A stretch of 32,863 nt of DNA from CALKCV01 sp964609515 (GTDB taxonomy: Bacteria; Cyanobacteriota; Cyanobacteriia; Cyanobacteriales; Microcoleaceae). The notes below the pieces were generated by a model, which was not told the origin of the DNA, did not search any database, and saw only the letters and a program-made list of their open reading frames with translations. The stretch is from positions 1 to 32,863 of the forward strand of contig CAZSTZ010000046.1 of NCBI GenBank assembly GCA_964609515.1, written 5' to 3'. This document shows, piece by piece, positions 31,754 to 32,863 of this stretch (positions are counted from its first letter, which is position 1; each line of letters starts with the position of its first letter). The position numbers were made by a program, and so were the translations under genes.

Positions 31754-31799
31754 AAGATGTTAATTGTTAATTGTTAATTAATATTAGGAGGTAATTAAA

Positions 31800-32633
31800 A
31801 TGCCACACAGTCTCGTATTAAATTTGGTTCCTAAGTCTCCCATTTATCCCGAATATTTAACGGGGAGACACCTTCATGCTTTGTTTTTGACTTTGGTTAG
31901 TTCCGTGGATAAAGAATTGGGCGATCGCCTCCACGATTCTACTGCCCAAAAAGCGTTTACTATCAGCCCCATGCAAACTAATAAACGTCCTAAAAATCGT
32001 CGGGATAATTGCTTGCAATGGTCCCACGAACGCCCCATTCCAGCTAATACTAATTGTTGGTGGCGCATTTCTCTTTTGGATGATAGTTTATTCGGGGAGT
32101 TAACTGCTCTTTGGTTGCAGATTAATCCTAAGAAACCGTGGCATTTGGGGCCGGCGGATTTGCTGATTGCCAGCATTTTGGCAACGCCCCAATCTTCTCA
32201 ACCTTGGGCTAATTCTTGTTCTTATTCTCAGTTGTACGAAAATGCTTCGGAGACTAATACAATTATCTCTTTTTCTTTTGCTACTCCCACTTCTTTTCGT
32301 CAGGGGAAATACGACACGGCGATGCCTTCGCGGGAATCGGTTTTTAATTCTCTTTTGAGTCGTTGGAATAAGTACAGCGGTATTGAGTTTTCCGAGGTTC
32401 CTTTGGAGTCGATTTTTTCGAGTTATTTCGATATTAATACGGAGATTGTGGCGGATTCTCGGAGTAAGTTTATTGGGTTTGTGGGGGAGAGTAGCTATCG
32501 AATTATGGGGAAAGTTGACCCGGTTTTAATTAAGAGGATTAATGCTTTGGCTGATTTTGCTTTGTATTGCGGAGTGGGGAGGAAAACGACTATGGGTATG
32601 GGGATGGCGCGGCGTTTTTTTGTTAAGAATTGA
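31800..32633 (+). CDS. cas6: CRISPR pre-crRNA endoribonuclease Cas6
   Basis: The product is 277 aa. The C-terminal glycine-rich loop 'YCGVGRKTTMGMGMARRF' (about 256-273) is the hallmark of Cas6; 'TGRHLHALFLTLV' near residue 22 gives H24 and H26 as candidate catalytic histidines. Cas6 cuts the repeat part of the pre-crRNA to make mature crRNAs. The start has a strong AGGAGG site 8 bp upstream. It follows csc1 on the same strand after a 414-bp repeat-filled gap, so separate transcription is possible. No cas4, cas1 or cas2 follows within the window. Confidence 0.92.
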   Translation: MPHSLVLNLVPKSPIYPEYLTGRHLHALFLTLVSSVDKELGDRLHDSTAQKAFTISPMQTNKRPKNRRDNCLQWSHERPIPANTNCWWRISLLDDSLFGELTALWLQINPKKPWHLGPADLLIASILATPQSSQPWANSCSYSQLYENASETNTIISFSFATPTSFRQGKYDTAMPSRESVFNSLLSRWNKYSGIEFSEVPLESIFSSYFDINTEIVADSRSKFIGFVGESSYRIMGKVDPVLIKRINALADFALYCGVGRKTTMGMGMARRFFVKN

Positions 32634-32649
32634 AAAACCGGAGATTTAA

Positions 32650-32680
32650 GAAACCTGGTTTTTTGAAAAAACCAGGTTTC
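32650..32680. repeat. Dispersed palindrome family 1, copy E
   Basis: Arms GAAACCTGGT and ACCAGGTTTC just after cas6. It has the T:A version of the variable stem pair, like copy C. It can serve as terminator for cas6. The rest of the window (32681-32863) shows no gene and no CRISPR repeat. Confidence 0.8.
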
Positions 32681-32863
32681 TGGCGGGCGAAAAAGGTTAA
32701 TTGCCCCACCAATAACCCATCCGCACTCGTCCCTTCAACATCCGCTGCTAACTAACCCCTACCACCAACCCAATTGTTCGCTAATAATTGACAATTGTAA
32801 GGTGCGCATGGGAGCATCTCATATTTGTAAAAATATCGAATATTCGGTTTTTTATCTACTTTT

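Larger units (their letters stand above)
31386..31799. other. 414-bp repeat-filled gap between csc1 and cas6
   Basis: No gene is seen. It holds a 15-bp inverted repeat pair (31424-31489), a MITE-like element (31564-31753) and an A/T-rich TTAATTGTTAATTGTTAATT stretch before the cas6 ribosome site (AGGAGG, 31786-31791). cas6 may have its own promoter here. Confidence 0.6.

Overview
The window looks like a chromosome segment of a cyanobacterium, probably a filamentous one. HIP1 octamers (GCGATCGC) are frequent. Several families are typical of cyanobacteria: an Rpn/DUF4351 protein, a WD40 protein with a cyanobacterial C-terminal domain, multi-sensor hybrid kinases, type I-D CRISPR with Csc1/Csc2, and dispersed short palindromes. 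The genus cannot be fixed from this sequence. One run of 100 N (26952-27051) is an assembly gap inside cas10d.

Region 1 (1-8545) is mixed accessory content: the end of an Rpn/DUF4351 protein, a membrane-anchored seven-bladed WD40 protein with an upstream ferric-reductase-like membrane protein, an uncharacterised cyanobacterial protein, a vanadium-dependent haloperoxidase with a full set of vanadate ligands, and two paralogous RTX-type Ca2+-binding proteins that share an upstream DNA element.

Region 2 (8546-15171) is a signalling operon read on the plus strand. In order it holds a globin-coupled RsbR-like protein, an RsbS-like STAS protein, an RsbT-like kinase, an RsbX-like phosphatase, an RsbU-like PP2C phosphatase with a degenerate kinase-like N-terminus, a second anti-sigma-type ATPase, a second STAS antagonist, and a PAS-class III adenylate cyclase with a TPR-like tail. 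This reads as a haem-sensing stressosome feeding a partner-switching relay, with cAMP synthesis as a possible output. No sigma factor is present.

Region 3 (15312-21058, minus strand) is a two-gene phosphorelay: a 1306-residue hybrid histidine kinase with an ethylene-receptor-like membrane domain and a cyanobacteriochrome-like GAF, followed after 17 bp by a REC-GGDEF-EAL protein. It converges on the cyclase gene, so cAMP and c-di-GMP modules lie end to end.

Region 4 (21531-32633) is a type I-D CRISPR-Cas effector locus: a WYL regulator on the minus strand, an orphan DUF433 antitoxin-like gene, cas3', a MntA/HepT toxin-antitoxin pair whose reading frames overlap each other and cas10d, cas10d (split by the N gap), csc2 (cas7), csc1 (cas5) and, after a repeat-filled gap, cas6. 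No adaptation genes (cas1, cas2, cas4) and no CRISPR array are visible; if present they lie beyond 32863. Small palindromic repeats are spread through the intergenic DNA of all regions, with compensatory base changes in one family.
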